Shown in pieces: positions 27,836 through 39,953 of a stretch of 64,000 nt of DNA. Origin of the DNA: Helianthus annuus (lineage: Eukaryota > Streptophyta > Magnoliopsida > Asterales > Asteraceae); contig NC_035437.2 in the NCBI RefSeq assembly GCF_002127325.2, positions 159,447,097 through 159,511,096 of the forward strand. The letters are read 5' to 3'. Positions within the stretch are counted from its first letter, which is position 1. Each line of letters opens with the position of its first letter. The position numbers and the translations under genes are program-made. Below the pieces are notes generated by a model, which searched no databases, was not told the DNA's origin, and saw only the letters and a list, made by a program, of their open reading frames with translations.

Positions 27836-29832
27836 TCATCCCCAACTTGAAAGAAATTTCGTCCCGAAATTTGGCAAGTAAGCATTGAGGAGTGAAGTGA
27901 GGAAATCAAGATTGCTACGGATTTTGCTCAGGGGTGACATCATCCCCAACTTGAAGGAAATTTCGTCCCGAAATTTAGCAAACAGTCGCTGAGGAAGCTA
28001 GTTTTGTTAAGCGTTTTCGCGGGGTGTCACAACATCTCCTACTTGAAAGAATTTTCATCCCGAAAATTGATCTAAAACAATGGCTTGAAGTGAGTTCCGA
28101 CGAACTCGATCCATAGATACTTTACAACGCCTGGGGGCCAATCTTGTGATCGGTGGAAATCATGGTATGATGGTTAGCGTTTTGTTATATCAGTTGCCAA
28201 TCAAAGAAACAGGGAATTAATGAGGTTCGTACAAAGATTCGAGCGAAACAAGGGTCCATTAAACATCCGAAGGATTCGGCCAGCAAATTTGTTGTCAAGA
28301 AGTAATTTCCAGTAGTGGTGCATGGCGGTATGACACAACAGGGAGGTTCGTTACATTGCGGTCGCGCGAGTGTATCGTTTGTCCAAATTAGAGTTTGGTG
28401 GGTAAAGGTTAGTGTTGCAAAACGACAAACGCGTGTAACTGTGACTGCTTCACTTCTAGCGGCGATGACAAGTGAAAGTGATAAGGTTCGTCTACAGGGA
28501 TGCGTGGGTATAGTTCTCCTAATCTCGTGTTCGTTCGGAAGTTCCATCTAGCGATGCCATCACATGGTTAGCTCTATTGAAACAAAGGTGCACTGGAGGC
28601 CCTTGTGATCGGTCTAATTGGTGCCTTCGGTACCGTCCAAGCAATGCCTCCCACTTAAATCCAATGACCACGGTTTCCGCCGGAGGTTGTAGGTCGTGCA
28701 GTTCCTCTCCGTAACACCATCATGGTATGTCGCTGGATCGTCGGCACCCTCGGATAGAAGCGATGCTTCGCGTGTCGTAGGGTTGGGTTTCAAAAGCTGT
28801 AAGGACGTTCTCCGATTTTATTTCTCAGGAATTCACAGCTCCCCGCTATGCTAAGGAGGTTGAAGTTGCGAAACCTTCGAAAATCCTATGATAAAGCTGT
28901 GATAGTATTTAGCAAACCTAAGGGATTTCTGTTTCCCGTAAGGAGTCTGAAATTGCATAAGGTCAATCTGAAATTCCGCCTAACGATGTGGAAGTAAACC
29001 AACTCACTCTTCAAGAGGCATGTCAGAAAATTCATGGATAAGTGGAAGACACTCGATCTTCCTTTCTTAAAGCGGCAAATCGGTGACAAGAGTTAGTATG
29101 GCAGGGTAGCCCTTCCGTAGACACTTCCGGGCTTTCATGACTGTGACAATGCCAACAATGGCACCACTACGATGATCTTAAACTGATAAGGATTCCCCAC
29201 TGGGGAGAGGGAACGCACGATTTTCTTTTTGCAGAGAATTTTCTGCTTGGTACATAGATAACCAAGTCCATGTCAATGACTATGTCAAAACTTACAAGAG
29301 TATTGGGAAGTAGGTCAATGTCGAACACTTGACCCACGAGATCAAGTTTACAACCAAAAAGAACATGAGAAGCTTCTATCGATTTACTATCAGGTTAATA
29401 CATAGACAGGGAAGATCCCCTCTTACATTCGTTAAGCCTCATTGGGATTTGCATGCACCACGCGTTATTATTATGTGTGCACCCATGATAATAAGGCGGT
29501 TTGCATGCTCCTCTCGATGCTTCTTAACTTATGTTTGAAGTTTCTCCCATCCCGATCAACACAAAATAAGCACTACCAACAAGATTAGAATTTACTAGAT
29601 GCAAGTGTTATGTTACACTATCAATGTGTCATGATGCCTACCATGTCGTATCGTGCATGCTATAAATATAGTTACGTTTACTAGGCATATAAAGCATAAG
29701 CTAACGAGGAACGAACCTTGCAGTCTGAAGCTGAGTGTCATGGTCATCGTTTGAATCAATTCGGTTATAGTCTGGTTTTATGAAAACGTTTTAAAACCGA
29801 GTTCTCTATAACCAGTGGCTCTGATACCAAAC
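27836..29832 (-). other. Internal domain of the LARD
   Basis: Non-coding; the longest frame (28185-28547, minus) resembles nothing I recognise. The part next to the 3' LTR has three copies of a purine-tract-plus-palindrome unit starting near 27836, 27939 and 28031. Confidence 0.7.
29817..29829 (-). other. Primer binding site, initiator tRNA-Met
   Basis: The reverse complement of GGCTCTGATACCA lies three bases from the 5' LTR at 29833. Confidence 0.9.
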
Positions 29833-32572
29833 TGTCACACCCCCAAATTACCACCTAGGGCGTGTCCCTAATGGAGGTGTAACGATTCAACAAAGAGCCA
29901 CCAATCATATCAAACACAAGTTATAATGTAATAAAATACCCAATTGAAAGAAATGTATCGTTTGAAAGTTTAACCAAAACCAAAGTATTGAGCGGAAGCA
30001 TAAATGTATAAGTGTGTAAATGTATCGAAACCACATCAATGTAATTGTTTATCATGACCACAACCACTCCAGCAGCATCAGACAGCAAGCTCCCCAGTTC
30101 CTTCAACAATTACCTACAAGCATGTAAACAAGTGTGTCAGACTACGCTGGTGAGTTCAAGGTTTTGTTAACGGGTTGAGTTACCAGATGTATGTTAATGC
30201 GATTCAATGTTGCGTTACAATGTTGCTCATGTTAGATACCCTAGGGAGTGTGCCCATGTGTATCCGGGGAGTGGGTACCCCTTAACGACCGATTGCTATG
30301 TTGCCTTCGTTAGATACCCTAGGGAGTGTGCCCATATGTATCCGAGGAGTGTGCCTCTAACAACCATAGCCATACCCAGATAATTAGTTCACGCCCGTCC
30401 TTACGGCCCGGTGTGAGGTTTCCCACCTAATAGCGCTATCAACTAATCACCCCCATTGCCCTCCAGGCAATAACCAAAACCGATTAAGTTATTTACCCAA
30501 TGTTTCCCTTCCAAATGTTTACCAGTTGTCCCAAACCACCGGGACGCATGCTTGAGAAAATGCAATGAACTCACCTTGATTTGCTCGGCAGAATATTTCA
30601 CTTGTTAATTTATTCAATACTCGCGACCTAGGAGAGTGTTTGGTAATGATCAGTTTTACAGTTTGTTTACACATAAATCACATCAGTGATTGTCACGTAT
30701 GGCACGTATCACAGTTAAGCAACAATTCAAACAAGAACAATGATTATTCAAACAGTTGATCCAATAGTACACAGTATCGAGTAGCTCTATCAAGTTACAA
30801 GGCCTGATCCAATTAACAATCAGTCACGTGGCGTGAGATCTTACATTCTACACACACGTTACACAAGTAGCACCGCATAACAACATACAAGTTATTTGAT
30901 TATGCCCTAGCATACACCATGATTTAATGTACTAAATGTCTCAAATCCCCCCCCCATATCTCTTATTACCCGAGTTCTACTTTAAATACAAATCAACCAC
31001 ACCCAACAGTGAATAGGGGGCCCAAGAGATGCACGGTTCAACTGGGCTAAGCCCCACTTCATCCCCTCGGCCCAGTTCGATTTATTTTGAACAGTTTGTT
31101 GAGTTGGGGTGACCCGATTTCATAAGCACACAAACCACAACTACCCTTTGATTCTTACCTACGACTTTTTATTATATACTTAACAATAATGGCCGACAAA
31201 CTGTTGTTACATAACATGCAGGCATTTATGGCTACAGGAGTAATCACATGGTTTATTCTATTGTTTCATTTAGATTAACAGCCGCCCTCATTGGACCATA
31301 GTTCGGCCCAACCCTTGCGTGACAACACAGCCCCTATAACCTTTATCAAATACTTTTATTTAACTTGATGCATGGACCACCGATTATTCAACCAAAATAA
31401 ATAGGTGTTGACTAGTATAACAACACTCACATGGCCGCCATCCCCTTTGACTAGATCAAACCACCAATACTCTATTATTGGACCGATTCTCTTTACAAAA
31501 CTGACAATCACCTTTTTAATTGTATTGGACCGAACCATCTATTCACGTTATTTTCACATAAATCACATTACTGTTTTAACTATTTTATTTCTCAAGCTAG
31601 CCGACACTTCTCTTAATGCATACTTGTCTCACAAATCATGTGATTGGACCAACTCTAAGGCTTACATGTCTTTATGTTATTTGACCAATTTGATTACTAG
31701 CATGCAAGTATACTCATGTGAACACACATTTATCAACAAAATCAACAAAACAATCATTAGTCTCATCATGTATGTCGGATCAGTCATATGGCACCAACGA
31801 TTATATCTATTGGACCCTTTTTACGGTTCAATCATATCATCACAATTGTCGGCAGCATATACACACTCATCAAGGCTTATTATAATCATGTAATATAATC
31901 ATGTAACATAGTAGCACAACTTGAATAACATAATTTACTAACCGGTAACTGATAGATCGGAATGTAGCTTGAATAAAGAGGGGGTCTCCTACGTCTGATG
32001 CGAATCGAGGAAGAGGGGTAGGGTTTGTTTACTGATGTCGAAATCAAGGAAGGAGAAGTGGGGGGTTTGTTTGAGTTTTAAACTGATCATGAAAACGAAT
32101 TGGAGTATAATTCGTATTTGCTAAACCAAAACAGTAAAGGTCCAATTTATTAAGCTACTGGGCCCCGTAACTTGTTGGGCTAATTAACAAAAATAAAGTT
32201 GGGCTATCTAACAAGAATAAAGTTGCTAGCAAACAAGTTTGAGGCCGATCGTGATCATGGGCTCAAGCCCAAGTGATAATTACAATTAAGGGTTGGGGTT
32301 TTTGTCCTTGCCTTCACGAAATTGTCGCCCGATGCATATGCGGCCCGAATAAAAGCGTAACATTTTAACTCGTTTAGTTAAACCAGATTATAATAACACA
32401 AAACAAATAAGTTAGTTTCATCTAAACGAGGAACGTTGAATGATAGTCAGTTAGGATGACAGGATTTAACGGCGTTATCACAAAGCAGAATATTAACGCA
32501 AAGAAGAGGAATAATAAGGAGTTAAGGTCACACTATTCAGCGTTACTAACCTTAAGGGTTCGAGTTGTCACA
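29833..32572 (-). repeat. 5' LTR of the LARD
   Basis: 2740 bp, four differences from the other LTR noticed by eye. Confidence 0.93.
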
Positions 32573-32577
32573 ACTTA

Positions 32578-33593
32578 TGAAGAAATGAGTTGAGCCACTG
32601 TTTCCTTCATCCCAAACAGCCCCATAAACGATACAGAGTGAACTAACCGAGCAACTACCATCACTAATCACCATTGTCTTGCGTCCGTAGTTCGTCTACG
32701 CTGCCTAAAGACGACACAACCATCTGAAAATATACTACCATAGTTTCAATCAAAGCACGTTAATAACCATTGTTTTCCAACATCATATAAAATAAAATAA
32801 ATTAAGAAAACAAAAATAGTGAATATTATAATTAATGAAAAATAATGGTAACCACATTGTAGTATACAAAAGTACTAAACAATTAATAGAGTTAATATTA
32901 ACCCATGACAATGGCATGCATAATACATGTCATAAATTATTAATAAATTCTATCTACACATGGAAAAAACGTTACATGAAAGAACATAGAAAGCCTATAT
33001 CAAAGTATATAATTAAGTTTTTTCTTTCATACATGGTGTATAGTTTTTTGAGGTATGTTATAATAACCCTATTTTTTGTAACTAATACTTATATACTAAT
33101 AAAAGTAAAAAAAAAAAGGAAAGGGTTATAATGGCCAAATAAAGCGTAACATTGTTTTTTAAGTCACAATCTGGTTGAAAGTTTAGTTTTATTCAAAGGT
33201 GATAATTTTGTGACATGTGCTTTGTCCATTAATCTGATGTGGCACAAAAACCACATATTGTCCCTAAATCATCAATAATTACTTTAGTATGTTGTATACA
33301 TGATTACAAAATTGTTACTTGCCGTGAGATTTGTTCATTATTTATGCCCTCAACAATAGCTTTTTACCATCTAATCGATTATTTATGGGATTGTTAAATG
33401 AAAAAAAAATGTTTACATACAATTGAAAGGTGTAAACAATTCAAAGACTCGTTTCTTCACTACATTACTCGCCACCGTCTTCATCCTTGTAGTTGGGGTT
33501 CCTATAATCACGGATGTTAGAAACATGCTCTCATGTAGAATCAAAACCTGACACATAACGGATGATCATAAATGAATGCTCAAATGTTTACAC
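32578..33593. other. AT-rich Helitron-internal sequence
   Basis: Nothing with convincing coding signal, although intron-like AT-rich sequence adjoins the UBA3-like exon. The 98-codon frame at 32835-33131 is Lys/Ile-rich chance sequence. Confidence 0.4.
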
Positions 33594-33695
33594 CTGTAAC
33601 TCTTTCTATGACTCGTTTAGCAACCACTTGTGCTTTTGGTTCTCCAACATCATCAAGTCCGGAATTGAATAAATACTTCATATAAAGTCCAAAAC
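33594..33695 (-). pseudogene. Captured exon of a UBA3/ECR1-like NEDD8-activating E1 gene
   Basis: On the minus strand an exon bounded by CAG acceptor and GT donor encodes a segment with LFNSG..DVGEPKAQ and VVAKRVIERVTG. It resembles the stretch of the E1 catalytic subunit after its adenylation site (family pattern: FLFR, DVGKPKAE, AKRVMERVSG), with the splice site after VTG at the same place as in that family. I found no ThiF nucleotide-binding glycine loop and no catalytic Cys domain nearby, so only a fragment is present. The capture is on the Helitron sense strand. Confidence 0.6.
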
Positions 33696-34825
33696 CTGCA
33701 GTTCAAAAGAATTATTTACTGCCTACTTCAGACACAAACACCTATTTTGAGCAATAACATGGCAAAATTTACCGCAAAAATCAATAGCAATGGTCAACCC
33801 GTTGTTAGAGCCATGACTATACTCCTGCACAGTTCTTATCAAACCATTTAGAGCCAAATGAAGCCAAATGATGTTAAGTATATCCAAATTAGAGACTTAC
33901 AATTCAGAGATAATCGGCAGCGTAAGATGAAAATCACCCTCGGAAACATGATCGTCTCCAGACCTCTTCATCCCTGTAAAAACAAAACGACACCTAGTTA
34001 AATAAACCTGGCTTTTTTTTGCTAACCAAGTATTTTATTCAATCACCAAAAATTGTACACATAATGTTTCTAGCCAGTGACTAACAACAAACATTCACCC
34101 AAACCTCATACTGTAACAACTCCACACCCAGTACATCAGATAGAAAGAACAACAAATAAACAAAATTTTAAACCTACTTTAGCCAAGAAGCTTAGCCTTT
34201 TCCACTTTAAGCTTTAAAATTCGTTCAACAACTTGTGTATTATCTTTGCTAGAAGCACGAGTCACATAAGAACGATAAATTTCCTCCCGCAAAGCTCAAT
34301 TGTTAACATGTTGTATTAGGAATGAGCGAGGTACTAACCGGTACCGAAAATCCCCAACAACGGTTACCGGTAACGACAATACATGGTACGATACGTGTCG
34401 GTACCGGTACAATACCGATATTTGAAAGTAAAAACCGGTACCGTACCAGACCGACAATGAAAACGTCAAAAGAAGGTACCGAATCGGCACCTTAAATATT
34501 CCGGTTCAGTGAACACAGTAACATCAAAAATGAAAACTGAAGATTAGACAGAAAAACTTTTATCCAATATAATCAAAATATTCCTAAATATTTAAAGACA
34601 AATCAAACCCCAACAGTAAAGACTAACAGACAGCAGAACAATCAAAAACTCCCTAAAATCCAACCCCCTAATTTCATCAATCTACACAACAAAAGCAATT
34701 GCATAAAGAAACACAAAGATTCTTGACTAAAACACAACCAAATATGTAGATAAAAATCAAAACTTTAAAACAAAAGCAATAATTTTTTTAAAGAAATAGA
34801 AGCTGAAAAAAAAACACAAAAATAC
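33696..34825. other. Sequence between captured exons, with a decayed MITE
   Basis: Further short minus-strand exon-like pieces occur near 33770-33825 (SHGSNNGLTIAIDFCG) and 33900-33975 (GDFHLTLPIISEL); I do not recognise their gene. 34315-34500 is rich in 'ggtaccgg' motifs and begins 'ttaggaatgagcgaggtac', recalling the MITE at 22116-22424; no clean duplication is visible. Confidence 0.45.
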
Positions 34826-34990
34826 CTCATGATATTGAGTCTAAGATGAGCTCTAAGCTCAATAAAAAGCTCTTGCATCTGACCCAAATCAGCAGCGTTA
34901 CCATGAGAGAACAAAAGGGTGAATTTACCAAAAGGGTGTTTCAAGAAAGTAGCAACAATCTTGTTTTCAACTTTGGTATCAAGAACATGA
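34826..34990 (-). pseudogene. Captured exon of an ABHD17-like alpha/beta-hydrolase gene
   Basis: The minus-strand frame reads through KIVATFLKHPFGKF, TLLFSHGNAADLGQM and ELRAHLRLNIM up to a GT donor at 34825. The SHGNAADLGQ signature and following helix are characteristic of ABHD17-type serine hydrolases. The nucleophile GxSxG region, Asp and His are absent, and the next piece on the same strand belongs to another gene. It is a single captured exon, not a working enzyme. Confidence 0.75.
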
Positions 34991-35090
34991 AGAAATATTA
35001 GAATGTATGATAAAACGAAGAAATCATAAAAACATACCTGTTCTTCAGATTGATGAAGAGTTATAAAAAAATTATCGAATGAACAATATC

Positions 35091-35109
35091 ACCCGCGAAC
35101 TTCGCGGGT
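35091..35109 (-). repeat. Helitron-like hairpin without a CTRR end
   Basis: acccgcgaa-c-ttcgcgggt, followed on the minus strand by TGATATTGTTC where the other termini have TGATAAC-CTAG. Probably a decayed or bypassed Helitron 3' terminus. Confidence 0.4.
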
Positions 35110-36295
35110 CGGACCATTTAAATGATGTAAACAATGGTTGAACAATATACATAGGCTGTACCATTTAAATGGTAGCAATTTTCTCTGCTTATCACATACT
35201 ATATTCATCAGGAGAAGCATGATAGTCATAGCTTGTAGCAATAAACAGGCCACTTGTAGTACGCCCGAAGTTGGTTCCTTCATGACGTTGTTACAAAAAT
35301 TAAATAAACAAATAAAGTTAAATGCAATATCATCCAGTGACGGGGAATTAAAAAGAATTCATAAAAAAGGTACGAAAGAAGATATTTGTGGTTGTCTTAC
35401 TCTTGGCTGTCTCACTTATTTGAAATGCCCAGATCTCTCGTTAGACTGCACTAAGAAAGTAAAAGAGCTATAAGACTATAAAACTCAAAGTCCACCTCAT
35501 GTTCTTGCCTAAAAAAGTTCGTAGCATCTCTAATTTTACATATATTCGGGTTGGATTTAGGGCTCTAATCCAAACATCTATGCTTGGATCCATACCTTCA
35601 ATCCTGAATCAACGTTATTTAACAACAATATTAGTAATAAAATTTTGGAGATCATATATAAATAGAGAGAGTTGACTTTGCGAGTCAACCAAAGTAACAA
35701 TTTTGACTTTTAAAACTTACAAAGTCTAAGCAAGTCGATAATAACACGTTCTTAACCCCCTTCGTCAACAGCTAATTCATTACGTCTCCTTTCTTGTCCA
35801 ATATTTGTTTTCTTTTTTTACCTTTATAAACAAACACAAATCTTATCAATCATCTCTTCATAGAAAATAATTCAAATAAAACATACGAATAATTGATTAG
35901 AAGTTGATTGTAAAGCTAACAACTTTAAAGTGCCCTCTCACGAATTTTGCCACTAATAATAGGTGATGAAATGTATTTTGCCACATTCGTCACTGCCGTA
36001 CACATCTAAATTGTCTGCAATTAGGGGATAATAGAGCTAAGTAGAAAACCCAAATAACGGAACCCAAACAAAAACCAATGGTTAGGTTTTCGGAATTTTA
36101 ATAACCGAAAATTTTGGTTCAGTTCATGTGTGATAAAAGGTCCATAAGTTAATATACTTTTTAAGAGTTTGGCTGACGCAGTTAGCTCCCGAACCTTTTT
36201 TTTAGCTACGCCGACCTGGCCCTTCTTTTGTAATGCTTAATCTAAATAGAGATGATATATATATAGTATCATGAAAACCGAAAAAAAAAACTTAC
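35110..36295. other. Unassigned sequence
   Basis: AT-rich with short chance frames only. No gene, RNA or terminal repeat recognised. Confidence 0.5.
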
Positions 36296-36830
36296 CGGGT
36301 TTGCCTCCATTTAGTATATCGCCTTCTTCGGGATCGAGCCCATAAATCTAATAAAAATACAAATTTTGATGAATCTTAAGAACAACCAGCAAGCATCTAA
36401 ATCAAGATTGTGAGTTATGTTCAATATAGTAGAAAAACTTTACGTTAACATTATGTTTTTTTAACTTAAGATACTGTCCAACGCCAGATACAGTGCCTCT
36501 GCTAGCTGTACCGTCCTATCAGCTCAAAATGCACCTATATTCGTTATCACATAATATCAAATTTACAATAATCATCTTACTTTTTCATTAAATAACAAAT
36601 TGCACAAAACGATATTGGCGGGTCAACCCAACCCACACTAAAAGAAACCCATTTCTAACTTGAAACTATCAAGTTAAAGATGATGAAAGTTACCTTAGTG
36701 TTTGCAGTGTTTGAAAACAGTTGAATCATGGAAGTGTCGGGTGTTTTTTTTTCAAAGGAGCGTATGTCACCATATTGTACCCTTTTAAAGCAGCCATGGA
36801 TGCCATAAGTACTCTGGAACTTCTCAAGTT
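36296..36830 (-). pseudogene. Captured exons of a cysteine synthase / cyanoalanine synthase-like gene
   Basis: Three minus-strand pieces are in gene order. About 36745-36830 encodes VLMASMAALKGYNMV, matching the helix after the substrate loop. 36444-36514 encodes GTASRGTVSGVGQYLK, matching the phosphate-binding glycine loop of O-acetylserine (thiol)lyases, where a second Gly in the family's GTGGT is changed. 36296-36347 encodes IYGLDPEEGDILNGGKPG. GT donors follow the last two pieces. The N-terminal PLP-lysine exon was not found, and the loop residue is altered, so this is a fragment carried by the Helitron. Confidence 0.7.
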
Positions 36831-39626
36831 CGATTTAAAGCCCTTTACAGGTAATAACAAATCAAGTTTGATTAATTAACAAAAAGATAAATCCAAAACA
36901 GACTAAAAAAGATATTTTTAAATGCAGAAAAACAAAAGATAAATCCGAAAAACAAAAAAAGATAAATCCAAAACCCACCAAAACATCATCTTGAACTATA
37001 AAATTTTCGATCTATCTACACAGAAGATAAGAACAATGAAATACCATAAAAAATTATCAAAAACCATCATTTTGAAGTCTGTTTTTATACTCAAATATCA
37101 TAATCTTCAAATACTTAAAAAAAACTTAGTCGATCTTGAACTATATAATATCACAAAATAAAGAAAGAACATATGCAAAATACATTAAAAGATACCTGAA
37201 TCAATAATGAAGTGGGGAGATTAAAAAAATGCTTTATAGGTCTATTGGTTGTTTAAAAAGTTGGATTAATTAACTTATAGATGAAAAAAATATGTTCAAA
37301 ATTTTGTATTACTATAAAACTAAAAAACACCTCCTTCACAACATCAACGACCATAATTAAAAAAAAATCCCATTAAGCTAAGTTATTCGATAATATGCAT
37401 TAACATCAATCATTTTACAATGGTATAAAGGGGTTATCTTAGCACATACACCCTCTATTAGAAGGAACTTCTGAAGTCAAATCTTGCACTCTTAATTTAA
37501 ACTTCAATATACAGATTAAGTTGGAAGTCTGACCAAATCTTTTGCAATTTCAGTAATCGTAATAAAACTTTGTATGTTTTAAAAACCTATGGTTCAGTTC
37601 TAAACAGAGTTAAATGTATATGCACATCTAACGCACCATTTAAAGATTGGCTGTGATCTAATTGTTAAACACAAAATTAAAAGACCATCCAATCCATTCA
37701 CATATTAGCTATAGAGGCGTCATTTCGGGCTGTTAAAAAATCACAAAAAAGCGAACAATATTAGGAAAAAACTAAAAGAGACATGTCAATGGGTAGAATG
37801 CGACAAACAGGTCTAAATGACTCAACCATCATAAAAAAAAAAGATAGTTTCACCCAACCAGATCTACATATAGCCAACAAAATCTATAGAAAATAATGGA
37901 TTACCTGTTTAGAAAGCACAATTGTAGCATCTAAGTGAGCAAACGTTGTCGCAGAACAATGGCAAATCATCAGGAAGCATAGCTTTCAATCATCCATCAC
38001 TAAAAGTAAAAAAATTCTAATGTAATTAATTTAGCTTCCAACGCACCAGACCAAATATAAATCAGAAAAGGTTAATATCAATAGAAACCTTAAACGATAA
38101 AAAATAAAAGCCTAACTATTAAAATATACATATCTAATGACAAATGATTGAAGATAATTGTGAACAAAGGCAGATGAATTTTTTGGGTAAAAAATGAAAA
38201 CGTAACTGGTACATCATCAATCTGTTCAGATCAATGGACAAAGAAAAGGGTGTTCAGATCGATTTGAATAATTGATTGTCGTATAAGGGTATGAAAGTAA
38301 GGCAAATATATCTGGTATTTGGCGCCAAAATCGATAATTGGAAAATGGTCGTTTCACACATCATAAAGTAAAATATTGTCGTCCAAATATCCAACTATTT
38401 CCTTTAAAAAGAAGAAAGGCGGTTTTGGTACCTGGCGCAGAAGCACACGACGCCATTTGAAGTAGTTATTGTTTCTTTCTCTCCAATGAAACCAAAAACT
38501 GTAAGTAATCAAAACTAAACAATCAGAGTGTAAGAAATTGAACAGAGTTTATGTGTATGATTAGGTGGTAGGAAGAGTAAAACTATGATGACCTGCCAAA
38601 CATACTAAAAAAACATAAGTTCATGTCAAATTACCAATTATCGATAGACTGGAAGAGTATAAGTTCAAATCCTCTTGCCTATAATCAAGAAAAACAAACG
38701 TTGGTACAAAAAACTAAATATCCGTAGGACTGGAAAAAGACTTCGAGTCAAGCTCTCCAACCTATTAATTATACATAACGAAGAGCCATAGCATTTTACA
38801 AACTAAATAAAAGATCAATACCATACTATGTGTTGTTACTACTGGTTTTCGAACCTGATTTCCGCCACAAAACCGATTAATAATTAGCAACCAAACCGAT
38901 TAATATCCAAATCGGTACTAATGAGTACTAAACCCTAATTTCATGTTCTTCAAAACCCTTACATATATATGTAACATAAACGAACAGAAGAATCTAATCA
39001 TATGAAAATGAAGCCCTAATTGAAGAAATAAAAAAAAACGAACCTAATGCTTACATTTGCAGAACATTCCGAATGAAAGAAGATGATGATTATACTTGAA
39101 TTTTTTTATTCAATGAGGAGTTGAAAATAGGGTTTTGATCCTTAGAGACGGCAGCCGAAGGAGTTGAAAATGTTCAAAACACTACTTTCAGATGAAATTG
39201 CGACATCAAATCTACATAACCAATCTTAAAAAGCTAACTTGAGACACCATTGTTGCTTTGCTGAAGAAAATGCGTATGCACAGATAGGGTTTAGAGGGAG
39301 AAGTTATAGACGAATGAGTTCTGATTGAATAGAATTAAGAAAGCAACAGGAAGAACAGGAAGAACAACTTTAGTTTCTAGGGTTTGCAGAGAATATTGAA
39401 GCGTGAGAAAGAAGATGAGTCGATACAAAGGATTAGATAGAAGGAAGAGTAAGAAAAAAGGAATATAAAGTACCCATATATCCGACCCGACAACAGCCGG
39501 ATCCCGCGTCCAAATTGTGATTGTAGAACCAAAATGTGATTTCCCTCCTAAACTACATTGCCACATCAGCCAAGATGGCCAAATACAAATGCCACCTAGC
39601 CCAAATCCATCTCATTTATATATATA
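36831..39626. other. Unassigned AT-rich sequence before the large Helitron's terminus
   Basis: About 2.8 kb with no frame I can assign. GC-content rises at 39470-39600. Possibly intron or 5' sequence of the captured genes. Confidence 0.4.
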
Positions 39627-39656
39627 CTAGGTTATCACCCGTGAATACTCACGGGT
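39627..39656 (-). terminator. 3' terminus of the large Helitron
   Basis: The palindrome cccgtgaatactcacggg (about 39638-39655) precedes, on the minus strand, TGATAAC and CTAG (39630-39627), with T as the next host base (39626). The layout matches the terminus at 24704 with a changed stem, a typical family difference. Confidence 0.75.
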
Positions 39657-39953
39657 TGTTAATCTATCTTTAAAAACAAATAAAGTATATATATATATGT
39701 TGAGTAACTAAAATTTGTGTGATGAATAAGGTGTATAAATAAATTAGATGTGTATACTTCTGATATAAATGATTCATGTTAGTTAAGAGAAAGGGACTGT
39801 ATGAATCAAATTATAATGGCAATATGAATTGACAATACTAAAAAAACAAAAGCATTGTACCACAAACATAAATAAAGGGGGATCGAAAAGTAAATGTAAG
39901 ATATAAGTTTTTTCGTTTTTTACATAAACAATGAAAGTCTATTACTGTAGCAC

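Larger units (their letters stand above)
25096..32572 (-). mobile_element. Young LARD, Gypsy-type, without coding capacity
   Basis: Two 2740-bp LTRs (25096-27835 and 29833-32572) flank only 1997 bp. The target duplication ACTTA lies at 25091-25095 and 32573-32577. Orientation is minus, from the primer site at 29817-29829 and purine tract beside 27835. Four LTR differences were noticed (near 25737/30474, 26422/31159, 26746/31483 and 27438/32175), so the insertion is recent. The internal part has no gag-pol, so it must be mobilised in trans. Confidence 0.93.
24704..39626 (-). mobile_element. Helitron-derived region with captured gene fragments
   Basis: On the minus strand a 3' terminus occurs at 24704: a hairpin of the type cccggg-agtatt-cccggg, then TTATAAC and CTAG followed by T, matching the Helitron rule (hairpin, CTRR, T). 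Hairpins of the same design recur at 24818-24837 and 35091-35109. Exon fragments of three unrelated host genes, all on the minus strand, lie at 33594-36830. The 5' end was not identified, so the region may hold two or more nested non-autonomous Helitrons. A LARD (25096-32572) is inserted within it. Confidence 0.5.
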
